From: CAVRQM01 sp963838805
Lineage (GTDB): Bacteria > Pseudomonadota > Alphaproteobacteria > Acetobacterales > Acetobacteraceae
DNA length: 64,000 nucleotides
Direction: 5' to 3'
NCBI GenBank assembly: GCA_963838805.1
Contig: CAWISK010000006.1
Coordinates: forward strand, 473,566-537,565
The position numbers were made by a program, and so were the translations under genes. The stretch's first letter is position 1. Every line of letters starts with the position of its first letter. Under the pieces are notes generated by a model, which searched no databases, had not been told where the DNA came from, and saw nothing but the letters and a program-made list of their open reading frames with translations. This document shows positions 34,964 to 44,412 of this stretch, one piece after another.

Positions 34964-35814
34964 GCCCCTCCCTCGCCGCGCCGGGCGATCAGGCCGCGCG
35001 CCGGATCATAGGCGATGATCGCCCCCACCATGAACAGCACCGTCATGCCGACCACAACCGCGAGCGCCGTCCAGTTGACCTGGGCGTATAGCAGGAAGCG
35101 GGTCAGTTCCACCGCATAGGTGAACGGGTTGAGGCGGCAGATGGTGTACACCACCGGGCTCGATTGCTGCACCAGCCAGAGCGGGTACAGCGCCGACGAG
35201 GCGAAGAACATCGGGAAGATCACGAAGTTCATGATGCCCGAAAAGTTCTCGAGCTGGCGGATCATCGAGGACAGCAGCATCCCCAGCGATCCCAGCATCA
35301 GCCCGGACAGGATCAGCGCCGGCAGCACTGTCAGATAGCCGATCGGCGGCGGCTGCACGCCCCAGAAATAGGCGACCAGCAGGTAGGCGTACACTTGCAG
35401 CACCGAGACCGACGTGCTGGCCAGCAGCTTGCTGACCAGCAGGTACCAGCGCGGGAAGGGGCTCACCAGCAGCATGCGCATGTTGCCCATCTCGCGGTCG
35501 TAGACCATCGACAGCGAGGATTGCATGCCGTTGAAAAGCTGGATCATGGCCATCAGCCCCGGCGTCACGTACTCCTCGTAGAGAATGTACGTGTCATAGG
35601 GCGGGATGATCGAGACGCCGAGGATCTGCCGGAATCCGGCGGCGAAGATGAACAGCCAGACCAGCGGACGCACCAGGGCGGCGACGAACCGCTCGCGTTG
35701 ATGCGTGAAGCGCAGCGCCTCGCGCCAGGTGATGCCGAGCAGGCAGATCAGATACTGCCCGAAGCTGAAGCCGCGCGGTGCGGTTGCGAGATCGTCGGCG
35801 GTGGTCTGGCTCAT
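34960..35814 (-). CDS. PQQ-associated ABC-2 type permease
   Basis: 284-residue inner-membrane permease of the ABC-2 family. Start at ATG 35814 (MSQTTADDLATAPRGFSFGQ). Membrane segments include 'PLVWLFIFAAGFRQILGVSI', 'VLQVYAYLLVAYFWGVQPPP', 'YLTVLPALILSGLMLGSLGM' and 'NFVIFPMFFASSALYPLWLV'. The 'YDREMGNMRMLLVSPFPRWY' loop is typical of ABC-2 exporters. With the neighbouring ATPase, beta-propeller and binding protein it forms the ABC system found with PQQ-dependent alcohol dehydrogenases. What it moves is unknown. Overlaps both neighbours by 4 bases. Confidence 0.85.
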   Translation of the reverse strand: MSQTTADDLATAPRGFSFGQYLICLLGITWREALRFTHQRERFVAALVRPLVWLFIFAAGFRQILGVSIIPPYDTYILYEEYVTPGLMAMIQLFNGMQSSLSMVYDREMGNMRMLLVSPFPRWYLLVSKLLASTSVSVLQVYAYLLVAYFWGVQPPPIGYLTVLPALILSGLMLGSLGMLLSSMIRQLENFSGIMNFVIFPMFFASSALYPLWLVQQSSPVVYTICRLNPFTYAVELTRFLLYAQVNWTALAVVVGMTVLFMVGAIIAYDPARGLIARRGEGGA

Positions 35815-36629
35815 GTCACCTCCGCGCCCGCGCTGGCGCCGCCATCCGTAAGCTGGGTGAACGCACCCCGCAGATCCGCAGCCCCGGTCCGCTGCACGAT
35901 TTCGGCGGCACTCGCGGTCATGCGGACCTGCCCGCGATGCAGCACCACGACCTGGTCCTCCGGCTCGACCTCGTCGAGCAGATGCGTGGCCCATAGCACG
36001 GCGACCCCCTGTTCGCGCGCGAGGCGCCGCACATAGGACAGGATCGACCATTTCGAGCTGACATCGAGCCCCACGGTCGGTTCGTCCAGCACCAGCAGCC
36101 GGGGTCGGTGCAGCAGTGCGCGGGCGATCTCGACGCGGCGCATCTGGCCGCCGGACAATTGCCGGGCCTTCTCGCGGGCGCGGTCGGCCAGCTCCACATC
36201 CGCCAGCACGGCGGCGGCGCGAGGCTTGGCCTGGGCACGCGGGATACCCTGGAGCGCCGCGTGATACAGCAGATTGTCCATCAGCGAGAGATCGAGATCG
36301 AGCGTGCGCGCCTGGAACACCACGCCCAGTCGCCGCAGCGCCTCGCCCGGTGCGCGCGACACGGCATGGCCCAGCACGCGGATGCTGCCGCTCTGCGTGT
36401 CGTAGAGTCGGGTGATGAGCGAGAACAGCGTGGTCTTGCCCGCACCGTTCGGGCCGAGCAGCGCCACGAACCGCGCCTGCGGCACCGTGAGGCTGACCTC
36501 GCTCAGCGCCTGCCGCGTGCCGTAACGATGGCTGACCCGCTCGACCGCCAGTGCTGCAACCAGCTCCGCCTCCGCGCGGGTGCCGGGCGCTGTCTGCACG
36601 CCTGCGAGAAGCGCGGAGTCGCTCGTCAC
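35811..36629 (-). CDS. PQQ-associated ABC transporter ATPase
   Basis: 272-residue ATPase. Walker A 'ALLGPNGAGKTTLFSLITRL', Q-loop 'GVVFQARTLDLDLSL', signature 'LSGGQMRRVEIARALLHRPR', Walker B 'LLVLDEPTVGLDVSSK' and switch His in 'LWATHLLDEVEPED'. The GTG at 36629 overlaps the stop of the beta-propeller gene (GTGA). Pairs with the ABC-2 permease immediately downstream. Confidence 0.88.
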   Translation of the reverse strand: MTSDSALLAGVQTAPGTRAEAELVAALAVERVSHRYGTRQALSEVSLTVPQARFVALLGPNGAGKTTLFSLITRLYDTQSGSIRVLGHAVSRAPGEALRRLGVVFQARTLDLDLSLMDNLLYHAALQGIPRAQAKPRAAAVLADVELADRAREKARQLSGGQMRRVEIARALLHRPRLLVLDEPTVGLDVSSKWSILSYVRRLAREQGVAVLWATHLLDEVEPEDQVVVLHRGQVRMTASAAEIVQRTGAADLRGAFTQLTDGGASAGAEVT

Positions 36630-37595
36630 TTTGGCGACACGACCACGCCCCACGGCAGCTTGCCGACCGGGATCGAGCGGACGACGCGCTGATCGGCCAC
36701 GTTGATCACCGAGATGTCGTTGGACAGGCCGTTGGTGGACAGCAGGTATTTGCCGTCCGGGGTGAAGGCCAATTGCCAGACGCGCTGGCCGACCAGCAGG
36801 TATTTCTCGACCTTGTAGGTCTTGGCGTCGATCACCGCCACGCGGTTGGCCGGGACCGAGCGCCACGAACGCGGTCTTGCCGTCATCGGTGATGCGGATG
36901 CCGACCGCCTGGATCACGTCGCTGCGCAGGCCCTGCACGGCGAAGCGGATATGCGCCTTGATCGTGTGCGTCTTCGCGTCGATCACGGTGGCGCTGCCGC
37001 CGAGTTCCGACGTGACCCAGACCTCCGACCCGTCGGGCGTGAACACCGCCGCGCGCGGCCGCGGATCGACCAGCACGTTGGCGACCATCTTGCGCGATTT
37101 GAAGTCCATGAAATGCGCCATGTTGGTCGTCTCGGACGTGTTGACGATCGTCTGCCCGTCCGGACTGACCGCCATGCCCTCCGGCTCCACGCCGGTCGGC
37201 ACCTGGGCGATCGCCTTGCGCGTCGCCACGTCGATCACCGTCACCAGCGCGTCGTTCTCGTTGGAGACGTAGAGATATTCCCCCTTTGGCCCGAGCGCGA
37301 AGGTCTCCGGGTCCGGGCCGGACGGCAGCTCGCCCACCACTTTGAGGGTGGCGGTGTCGATGATCTGGATGGTGTCGTCGTCGCTGGCGCAGAGAAAGAC
37401 GTATTTGCCGTCCGGCGTGATGGTGATGCCGCGCGGGCGCTGGCCCACGTCGATCGTGTGGACCACCTTGGCGGCGTCCAGATCGACCACGCTCACCGTA
37501 TTGGCGCCCTCGTTCGAGACGTAGGCGGTATAGGCCCAGGCGGGACCGGCCAGCCCGGCCGAAAGGACGCAGGCCAGGACTGCCGCGACGCGCAT
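36626..37595 (-). CDS. PQQ-associated YVTN-family beta-propeller protein (frame break)
   Basis: Exported seven-bladed propeller of about 323 residues. Signal peptide 'MRVAAVLACVLSAGLAGPAW', then YVTN-type repeats: 'AYVSNEGANTVSVVDLDAAK', 'GITITPDGKYVFLCASDDDT', 'LYVSNENDALVTVIDVATRK', 'EVWVTSELGGSATVIDAKTH' and, in the second frame, 'RVAVIDAKTYKVEKYLLVGQ' and 'LAFTPDGKYLLSTNGLSNDI'. The break near 36860-36875 equals one extra base. Belongs to the beta-propeller family that accompanies the PQQ-linked ABC transporter; probably periplasmic ligand or protein binding. ATG 37595 follows GGAGGAAAG. Confidence 0.82.
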
Positions 37596-37612
37596 GAGCT
37601 TTCCTCCGTGAG

Positions 37613-38845
37613 CTATTTCAGCCGGCACTTGGTCTCGGGCCGGTCATAGCCGAGCGTGTCGAGCGTCGTGAACTGGTGCAGAAAGCCCGGCTGCGGCGAG
37701 ATCGAGACGACGGTGCGGCCATCGGAGAGCAGGATCGGCTGGCGGAGCTGCAAATCCCAGTCGCGCAAGGTGAGCGCCTGACCCTTATAGGCGGCCACTT
37801 CGAAGTTCGGCCCCAGGATGAAGGCGGCGATGGCTTTCGGGTCGGTCGATTTGCTGCGGCTCGCGCCATCCCCCACCATGCGCACCGCCGTCCATGCCTG
37901 CATGTCGAGTGCTGTCATGCTGCGATGGAACTTGCGCGTGAAGCGGTCCTGCAATTGCGTGCCGCCCCAGGACTCGCTGCTCGCATCCCAGGTCACGGGC
38001 TCGAGCCCGCCGGATCCCGCGACCGGGCGCGCGTCCCAGGTGCGATAGGGCAGGTAGCCGGCGAACACCTGGTTCTCGTCGGCGGCCACCAGCACGTCGT
38101 ATGCGGGCGCGTTCTGCGTGAAGACCGGCATCTGCTGCTGCGTCTGCACCACGCCGGAATCCGTCTCGCGCGAGCCGCCCTTGTCGGCATAGGTGCGTTC
38201 CTGGACGATCTTGGCACCAAAGCGCCTCGCCGCCCGGCGATAGGCGTCGCCCAGCAGGATGTCGTCGGGATGCGAGCCCACCACCAGCAGCCAGCGGGTC
38301 CATTTCTTCCACACCAGATATTGCGCCAGCGCATCGGCCAGCATGGCGCGCGACGGGGCGACGTGGATCAAATTGGGGCGGCAGTCCTCGTTGCGCAGGC
38401 TGTCATCGGGTGCGGCGATGTTGAAGATCGTGACCCCTTTCGGGCGCGCCGCGTCGGCCAGCTTCAGCACCGCGGCGGCGGGCAGATCGGTCATGACCAG
38501 CGTGATGCCCTGGTCTGTCAGCGCCTTCAGCGCCGCAAGCGGGTCGTCGTCCGCACCCACCGGCTGATCCACCAGCTCGAAGCTCTGCCCCATGAACCGG
38601 CCGGTCGTATTGTTGTCGGCCAGCGCCAGCTTGGCACCGGCGAGCCCGTTATTCGGCGCCGGCTTGTCGAGCAGGGAGATGGTGGGGATGCGGACGGTCG
38701 AGCGGATATAGCCGAGGCGGATCGCGGCCGGCGCGTCGGCGCGGGCAGCGCCGCCGGCTGCCGATCCGACGCAGAACGCGGCAATCAGAGGCAGCACCGT
38801 CCGTCGGCCAATGCCGCTGCCTGCCGTCGCGTTTGCGCGTTTCAT
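37613..38845 (-). CDS. PQQ-associated ABC-type branched-chain-like binding protein
   Basis: 410-residue periplasmic binding protein, type I fold. Signal peptide with paired Arg ('IGRRTVLPLIAAFCVGSAAG'). Body: 'AIRLGYIRSTVRIPTISLLD', 'GLAGAKLALADNNTTGRFMG', 'VGADDDPLAALKALTDQGIT', 'WLLVVGSHPDDILLGDAYRR', 'YDVLVAADENQVFAGYLPYR'. This matches the binding proteins that always travel with PQQ-dependent alcohol catabolism, instead of an amino-acid importer. It is the first gene of the five-gene ABC operon on this strand. Start ATG 38845; the longer frame upstream overlaps the divergent gene. Confidence 0.85.
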   Translation of the reverse strand: MKRANATAGSGIGRRTVLPLIAAFCVGSAAGGAARADAPAAIRLGYIRSTVRIPTISLLDKPAPNNGLAGAKLALADNNTTGRFMGQSFELVDQPVGADDDPLAALKALTDQGITLVMTDLPAAAVLKLADAARPKGVTIFNIAAPDDSLRNEDCRPNLIHVAPSRAMLADALAQYLVWKKWTRWLLVVGSHPDDILLGDAYRRAARRFGAKIVQERTYADKGGSRETDSGVVQTQQQMPVFTQNAPAYDVLVAADENQVFAGYLPYRTWDARPVAGSGGLEPVTWDASSESWGGTQLQDRFTRKFHRSMTALDMQAWTAVRMVGDGASRSKSTDPKAIAAFILGPNFEVAAYKGQALTLRDWDLQLRQPILLSDGRTVVSISPQPGFLHQFTTLDTLGYDRPETKCRLK

Positions 38846-38924
38846 CGCGGCAGCATGGACAATGCGCCCCGGCTGTTCAAGGGTGCGGGCTGCCGCAAGG
38901 GATGCGAAGGGCCGCCGTGACCGC

Positions 38925-39434
38925 ATGAAGTTTCTGCAAGTCCTTGCCCTCCTCGCCCTGTCGTTGTGGCTCGCCGGCGCCGGCGCGCCACCCGCAAGGG
39001 CGACCCCGCTGCGGGCGGCGCTGTTCCCGGTCGAGTTCGACGACACCAGCCCGGAACAGCCGCAACCGGCCGAGCTGGCCCGCGTCACGGCGCTGGGAGT
39101 GCAACTGCGCGATCTGCTGGTCCGGTCCGGACGCTATACCTTCGTCGATATCGCTCCGGTCGCTGCCGCGGCCGCTGCGCAGACGCTGCACGCCTGCAAC
39201 GGCTGCGAGACGGATCTGGCGAAGCGGGTCGGTGCGCAGGTCTCGATCATCTGCTGGGTGCAGAAGGTGTCGAACCTGATCCTGAACATCAATGCCGTGA
39301 TCCGCGACGTGGACACCGGCAGGATGGTGGCGGCCGGCAGCGTCGATATCCGCGGCAACACCGACCAGTCATGGAGCCGCGGCCTGCGATACCTGGTGCA
39401 GAACCGGCTGTTGCCGACGAGCCACGCGCAATGA
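38925..39434 (+). CDS. DUF2380-type secreted protein
   Basis: 169-residue exported protein, divergent from the ABC binding protein gene. Signal peptide 'LQVLALLALSLWLAGAGAPP'. The mature part reads 'LRAALFPVEFDDTSPEQPQP', 'RVTALGVQLRDLLVRSGRYT', 'ACNGCETDLAKRVGAQVSII' and 'INAVIRDVDTGRMVAAGSVD', a compact alpha/beta domain resembling DUF2380/DUF3280. The Cys pair CNGC is conserved in such proteins near PQQ loci. Function unknown; likely periplasmic. Its stop overlaps the next ATG (ATGA). Confidence 0.72.
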   Translation: MKFLQVLALLALSLWLAGAGAPPARATPLRAALFPVEFDDTSPEQPQPAELARVTALGVQLRDLLVRSGRYTFVDIAPVAAAAAAQTLHACNGCETDLAKRVGAQVSIICWVQKVSNLILNINAVIRDVDTGRMVAAGSVDIRGNTDQSWSRGLRYLVQNRLLPTSHAQ

Positions 39435-40643
39435 CCCTGATGCTGGCCAGCGTCACCGGCCCGGACGAGGCGGCGCTGGTCCTGGCCGGCGGCGCCGACG
39501 TCATCGACCTGAAGGATCCGGCGCGCGGCGCGCTGGGCGCCGTCGATCCCGAGATCGCCCGCCGCACCGTGTCGCTGGTCGGCGGCCGTCGGCCGGTCAG
39601 CGCCGTGACCGGCGATCTGCCGATGCAGCCGGCGACCGTGGCAGCGCGCCGTGCGCACCCTGGCCGAAACCGGGGTCGATTATGTCAAGCAAGGGATCTT
39701 CCCGGGTGGCGAGCCGGAGGCCTGCATCCGCTCGCTGGCGCCGTTCGCGGCAGGGGTGCGGCTGGTCGCGGTGCTGTTCGCCGATCGCGATCCCGATCTG
39801 GCTTTGCTGCCGAAGCTGGCGCGGGCCGGATTCTGGGGGGCGATGCTCGATACCGCCGACAAGCGGCGCGGCCGCCTGCTCGACGCCATGGGCCTGCCTC
39901 GGCTGCGCGACTTCCTTGCCGCCTGCCGCGCGGAGGGGCTGCGGACCGGCCTCGCCGGCTCGCTGGAGGCTCCGGACGTGCCGCGGCTGCTGGTGCTGGA
40001 GCCGGATCTGCTGGGTTTTCGCGGCGCGCTCTGCGGTCCGGGCGGGCGAGAGGCGGCAATCGACGCGGATGCGGTGCAGGCGATCCGCGCCCTGATCCCG
40101 CCCGAGGCGGCGGCGGGTCCGGCGGTGGATTACCGCCTGCTGGCGGCGCGCCTCTACGCGCGGGATGCCGCCTTCGACCCGAGCCAGACCGACCGCATCT
40201 TCATGCACGATCTGGTCCTGCCGGTGCGCATCGGCGCCTACGCGCATGAACGGGACGCGCCGCAGCGGGTGCGCTTTTCGGTGGACGCGATGGTGGCGCG
40301 CTCGACCCGGCCGACAGAGGACATGCGCGACGTGTTCTCGTACGACATCATCAGCGACGGCATCCGCATGCTGGTCGATGCCGGGCACGTGGCGCTGGTC
40401 GAGACACTTGCCGAACGGATCGCCGCCATGCTGCTGGCGCACCCGCGCGTGATGAAGGTGGTGGTGCAACTGGAGAAGCTGGATACCGGCTCCGGGGTGG
40501 TCGGCGTCGCGATCGAGCGCGTGCGCGCCTCGGCGGTCGCCGGCCTCGCTGGGCCGCACAGCCGGCGGAGCCGTCGCGGTAGATCGCGCTCCGCCGGCGC
40601 CTGGTATGTCCGGTCATGCGATATTCAATCTTGCCCGGTATAA
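39431..40643 (+). CDS. fusion of methanofuran enzyme MfnB with a dihydroneopterin aldolase domain (frame break)
   Basis: About 403 residues. The N-terminal domain (about 1-235) is (5-formylfuran-3-yl)methyl phosphate synthase, the first committed step to methanofuran: 'ADVIDLKDPARGALGAVDPE' and 'VDYVKQGIFPGGEPEACIRS' carry the active Lys residues, with 'AMLDTADKRRGRLLDAMG'. The C-terminal domain (about 255-365) is FolB-like: 'RIFMHDLVLPVRIGAYAHER', 'DVFSYDIISDGIRMLVDAGH', 'LVETLAERIAAMLLAHPRVM', 'VVVQLEKLDTGSGVVGVAIE'. One extra base near 39650 breaks the frame inside MfnB. The junction itself is in one frame, so the fusion is real on this sequence. The last 30 residues are Arg/Ser-rich and may come from a further frame error. 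Confidence 0.78.
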
Positions 40644-40739
40644 GCCCGTCCGCCCATTATGGTTGCGCACTTTCATAAACACGGCAACAGCGGGCGAGAT
40701 GCTGGACAATTCGGCTGTCGCGGACAGCTGACAATTCTT

Positions 40740-41821
40740 TCCTCGGAGCGATCCGACGCGGCCGGCTCGGCCAAGTACGAGCGCCGTTCATCGTGACCTA
40801 CGGGCGCTCGGGCTCCACGCTGCTGCAAGGGTTGCTGAACGCGATCCCCGGCTATCGGATACTCGGCGAGAACTTCGAGACATTGAGCCAGGTCGAGCAC
40901 ATGTTCCGCGCGCTTGCCGCGCTTCGGCGTGCAGCTCGCCCCCGGCAGGACGGAGCCACGCGAGGCGACCAAGCCGACCGCAGCCGTTTTTTGGCTTCGA
41001 AAACTTTCAACAGACGCATCGTTCGCCGGCGGATTGCGCCTGTTCGTGGACCACGTGCTGAGCCAGGGGAGCGGATCCGGCGCTGACACGCTGCCTCGGC
41101 TTCAAGGAGATCCGCTATACGCCTGGAGGATGTCGCCCGCAAGGTGGATTTCCTGCGCACGCTATTTCCCGGTTGCGGCATCATCTATAACATTCGCCAT
41201 CCTCAGGAGGTCGTGGAAAGCGAGTTCCAGCAGGGGAAGGATGTCGAGTATTTCGAGCGGTTCAACACGTTGCTGCAGGAGCGGGCCGCGATCCGATCCC
41301 CATGCCTGCCTGGTCCGCTACGAAGACGTGATTCGCGCTTCCGGCTCACTGCCGGGCTTTACGAGTTTCTCGGGGAGACATTTGATCGAGCCAGGGTAGA
41401 GGCGGTTCTCGCCGTCAAGCACAGCTATCACTCCAAGAGCGCGGGACAGGTCCACTCCGACGTGCCGCGCTTCGTGCGGGTGAACCGCAGGCTCGAAGGA
41501 TTTGCGGTCTTCATCGTCGACCGATTCCTGGTCGAGGACGAGATGGTGACGGTGGGCGGCATGATGATGGCGCAGCGACGGGGACGCCGAGCAGCTCGCT
41601 TCGCACGGGTGCTGGACGAGCGGGGAGGCGCCGTGCCGTTCAAGGCGGAGTTCAGCCTGCCCAGCTCCCGGCTCGGCGAACGGCTGAAAAGCGAGGCGGC
41701 GCGCAAGGCGCGCTTCCAGATCAGTTTGGCGCGCAACGTGACGCCAGTCGAGCATCAGCGTATTTCTCGACAATGGCTGCTGGCATTCACGGTGTGCGCC
41801 GAGCCGCCGGCCGCCGCCTAG
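40740..41821 (+). pseudogene. broken sulfotransferase-family gene
   Basis: Pieces of one sulfotransferase appear in all three plus frames. The PAPS-binding loop 'VTYGRSGSTLLQGLLNAIPG' begins near 40793, 'FAGGLRLFVDHVLSQGSG' lies in another frame near 41025, 'VDFLRTLFPGCGIIYNIRHP' from 41140 and 'ACLVRYEDVIRASGSLPG' near 41312 in the next, then 'LYEFLGETFDRARVEAVLAV' and a C-terminal beta-rich part to 41821. I count at least six shifts in about 1.1 kb, many times the background of the window. It is therefore more likely a decayed gene than a chance cluster of errors. Unrelated to the C1 genes around it. Confidence 0.6.
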
Positions 41822-41855
41822 GTCGGAGGCGGCCCACCGGCCGCAGACCGCGCCG

Positions 41856-42416
41856 GTGCTGACCGTGGTCAAGCTCGGCGGCAGCCATGCCACGGCCCCG
41901 CATTTGCCCCAGTGGCTGCGCGCCATCGAGCACGCGGCGGGCCGCGTGGTCCTGGTTCCCGGCGGGGGTCCATTCGCGGACGCGGTGCGCGCGGCGCAGC
42001 CGGTCATGGGCTTTGACGATGCGGCGGCGCATGACATGGCGCTGCTGGCGATGGCGCAGTATGGCCGGGCGCTGGTCTCGCTGGGCCGGGGTCTGGTATT
42101 GGCGGAGAATGTTCCCGCCATCCATGCCGCCATCGAGGCTTCGCGTGTGCCGGTCTGGTCGCCCATGACCATGCTGCGCGCCGCCGCCGACGTGCCGGAA
42201 TCCTGGGCCGTCACCTCCGACAGCCTGGCGCTGTATCTGGCGCGCGTGCTCGGGGCCGAGCGCGCCGTGCTGATCAAGCATCGCGCGGCGAATGATGCGG
42301 ACTTGCCGGCGCTGGTCCGGGACGGGCTGGTGGACGAGGCGTTCCCGAGCTTCCGCGCCGCCTATGCCGGCCGCGTGTGCATCGTGGGGCCGGCCGACCT
42401 GTCCGTGCTCGCGTGA
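41856..42416 (+). CDS. amino-acid-kinase-family protein, MfnE-like
   Basis: 186-residue kinase-fold protein. 'LTVVKLGGSHATAP' and 'GRVVLVPGGGPFADAVRAA' are the family ATP-binding loops, and 'WAVTSDSLALYLARVLGAER' with 'AVLIKHRAA' is typical of the small archaeal-type kinases. In methanogens the relative MfnE makes the pyrophosphate of the aminomethylfuran unit of methanofuran; the bacterial copies in H4MPT islands are presumed to do the same. Start GTG 41856. It heads a three-gene run with the DHPS-like gene and DUF447. Confidence 0.75.
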   Translation: MLTVVKLGGSHATAPHLPQWLRAIEHAAGRVVLVPGGGPFADAVRAAQPVMGFDDAAAHDMALLAMAQYGRALVSLGRGLVLAENVPAIHAAIEASRVPVWSPMTMLRAAADVPESWAVTSDSLALYLARVLGAERAVLIKHRAANDADLPALVRDGLVDEAFPSFRAAYAGRVCIVGPADLSVLA

Positions 42417-42452
42417 AGCACCGCGTCCTGGAGCCGTTCTCGCTCGTCGCGG

Positions 42453-43868
42453 ATGGCTGAGCGGCTGCTGTTCCTCACCGGCCATCTGGCGGAGCCGCGG
42501 CTGCGGCGTTTGCTGGAGGGCATGGGCGAGACCGCGTTCGACTGGGAGGTACTCAATATCGGCGTCAAGGTCGCGGCACTGATGACCGAGCCGATCATCC
42601 TGCGCCGGCTGGCGCGGCCGGTGCGGGCCGACCGGGTGCTGTTGCCCGGCCGCGCCGGGGTCGATCCCGCGCGGCTGTCCTCGGAGTTCGGAGTGGCCTT
42701 CGAGCGCGGACCGGACGAGATCGCCGACATCCCCCGCTATCTCGGCCTGGGCGGAAAGCCGATCGACCTGTCGCGGCACGATCTGCGCATCTTCGCCGAG
42801 ATCGTCGATGCCGTCACTCTGTCGCCCGACGCGCTGCTGGCCCGCGCCCGCGCCATGCGCGCGGAGGGGGCCGACGTGATCGACATTGGCTGCAAGCCGG
42901 GCACGCCGTTCCCCACCCTTGAGGACGCGGTGCGGATGCTGCGCGCCGAGGGGATGCGGGTCAGCGTCGATTCCGGCAATCTGGAGGAATTGCGGCGGGC
43001 GGCACTCGCCGGCGCCGATTTCCTGTTGAGCCTCACGGAAGACTCGCTCGATGTCGTCTCTGGCACTGATTCGGTGCCGGTGCTGGTGCCGAGCACGCAT
43101 GGCGATCTCGACAGCCTCGCGCGCGCGGCGGAGGCGGCGCGGGCGCGCGGCCTGGACTGCATGCTCGATCCGGTGCTCGACCCCATTCATTTCGGCTTCG
43201 CGGCATCGCTCGCGCGCTATACGGCGCTGCGCGAACGCCTGCCGGATGCCGAGATCCTGATGGGCACCGGCAATCTGACGGAGCTGACCGACGCGGATTC
43301 GTCGGGTGTGACGGCGCTGCTGCTGGGCATCTGCTCGGAGCTGCGCATTCGCAACGTGCTGGTGGTGCAGGTCAGCCCGCACACGCGCCGCACCATCGCC
43401 GAGCACGATGCCGCGCGCCGGGCGATGTTTGCGGCGCACGCCAACGACGATCTGCCGCGCGGCTACACCGACGCTCTGTTGCAGGTCCACGACCGCGCGC
43501 CATACACGCAGTCGCCGGACGATATCGCCGCAATCGCGGCCGAGCTGCGCGACGCCAATTTCCGCATCGCCACCGCCGAGGACGGCATCCACGTCTATAA
43601 CGGCCGGATGCACGAGGTCCGCGACGATGCGATGGCGTTCCTGCCGCTGCTCGGCGTCGAGCAGGACGGGCCGCACGCCTTCTATCTCGGCACCGAACTG
43701 GCGCGGGCGGAGATCGCGCTGGCGCTCGGCAAGCGCTACGTGCAGGACGGTCCGCTCGACTGGGGCTGCGCCGTGCCGCGCGTCGAGCGCGATCGCACCC
43801 GGCTTGCGGAACCCGGTGCCACCTTGGCGGCCAAGCAGAAGCGGGGCAGGGATGCCGATGATCCGTGA
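42453..43868 (+). CDS. dihydropteroate synthase-like protein of the H4MPT island
   Basis: 471-residue TIM-barrel protein with a DUF6513-like N-terminal domain ('LLFLTGHLAEPRLRRLLEGM', 'WEVLNIGVKVAALMTEPIIL') and a DHPS-like domain ('ADVIDIGCKPGTPFPTLEDA', 'MRVSVDSGNLEELRRAALAG', 'CMLDPVLDPIHFGFAASLAR', 'ILMGTGNLTELTDADSSGVT'). Archaeal relatives are linked to H4MPT synthesis; coupling of a pterin to an aminobenzene or related unit is the presumed role. Intact frame. Its end overlaps the DUF447 gene by about 17 bases. Confidence 0.8.
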   Translation: MAERLLFLTGHLAEPRLRRLLEGMGETAFDWEVLNIGVKVAALMTEPIILRRLARPVRADRVLLPGRAGVDPARLSSEFGVAFERGPDEIADIPRYLGLGGKPIDLSRHDLRIFAEIVDAVTLSPDALLARARAMRAEGADVIDIGCKPGTPFPTLEDAVRMLRAEGMRVSVDSGNLEELRRAALAGADFLLSLTEDSLDVVSGTDSVPVLVPSTHGDLDSLARAAEAARARGLDCMLDPVLDPIHFGFAASLARYTALRERLPDAEILMGTGNLTELTDADSSGVTALLLGICSELRIRNVLVVQVSPHTRRTIAEHDAARRAMFAAHANDDLPRGYTDALLQVHDRAPYTQSPDDIAAIAAELRDANFRIATAEDGIHVYNGRMHEVRDDAMAFLPLLGVEQDGPHAFYLGTELARAEIALALGKRYVQDGPLDWGCAVPRVERDRTRLAEPGATLAAKQKRGRDADDP

Positions 43869-44412
43869 AACGATCGTCACGACCGTCTCCGCCGAGGGGC
43901 GGGTGCATATCGCCCCGTTCGGCCTGATCGCCGACGGCGAGGACTGGATCATCGCACCGTTCCGGCCATCGACCACGCTCGACAATCTGCAAGCCGTGCA
44001 GCACCTGGTCGCCAACTACGTGGATGACGTGCGCATCTTCGCCGGCTGCCTGACCGGGCGGCGCGACTGGCCGTGCGTGGCCACGCGCAACGGCCTGCCG
44101 CCGCGCCTCGCCGCCGCACTCGCCCACGCCGAGATGGAGGTGGTCGCGGTGGCTGAGGACGCGCAGCGTCCGCGCTTCCATTGCCGCGTTCGCGCCTTGC
44201 GCACGCACGCGCCGTTTCGCGGCTTCAATCGCGCGCAGGCGGCGGTCGTGGAGGGGGCGATTCTGGTGAGCCGCCTGTCAATGCTGCCGCGCGAGAAAGT
44301 CGAGCGCGAGATCGCCTATCTGACGATCGCCATCGACAAGACCGCCGGGGATGCGGAGCGGGAGGCCTGGATCTGGCTGATGCAGGCGGTGACCGACCAC
44401 TACGCCGATTGA
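43852..44412 (+). CDS. DUF447 family flavin-fold protein
   Basis: 186-residue protein; starts ATG 43852 or 43858. 'MIRETIVTTVSAEGRVHIAP', 'DWIIAPFRPSTTLDNLQAVQ', 'VANYVDDVRIFAGCLTGRRD', and 'RPRFHCRVRALRTHAPFRGF' follow DUF447, which has a split-barrel flavin-reductase-like fold. It is always found in H4MPT islands of methylotrophs and in methanogens. The reaction is unknown; a redox step in cofactor synthesis is plausible. Converges on the hydantoinase-like gene with a 13-base overlap. Confidence 0.78.
   Translation: MPMIRETIVTTVSAEGRVHIAPFGLIADGEDWIIAPFRPSTTLDNLQAVQHLVANYVDDVRIFAGCLTGRRDWPCVATRNGLPPRLAAALAHAEMEVVAVAEDAQRPRFHCRVRALRTHAPFRGFNRAQAAVVEGAILVSRLSMLPREKVEREIAYLTIAIDKTAGDAEREAWIWLMQAVTDHYAD

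Noticed and set aside
41787..44015. 742-residue open frame on the minus strand opposite MfnE and DHPS-like genes
   Set aside because: Shadow frame of two conserved plus-strand genes.
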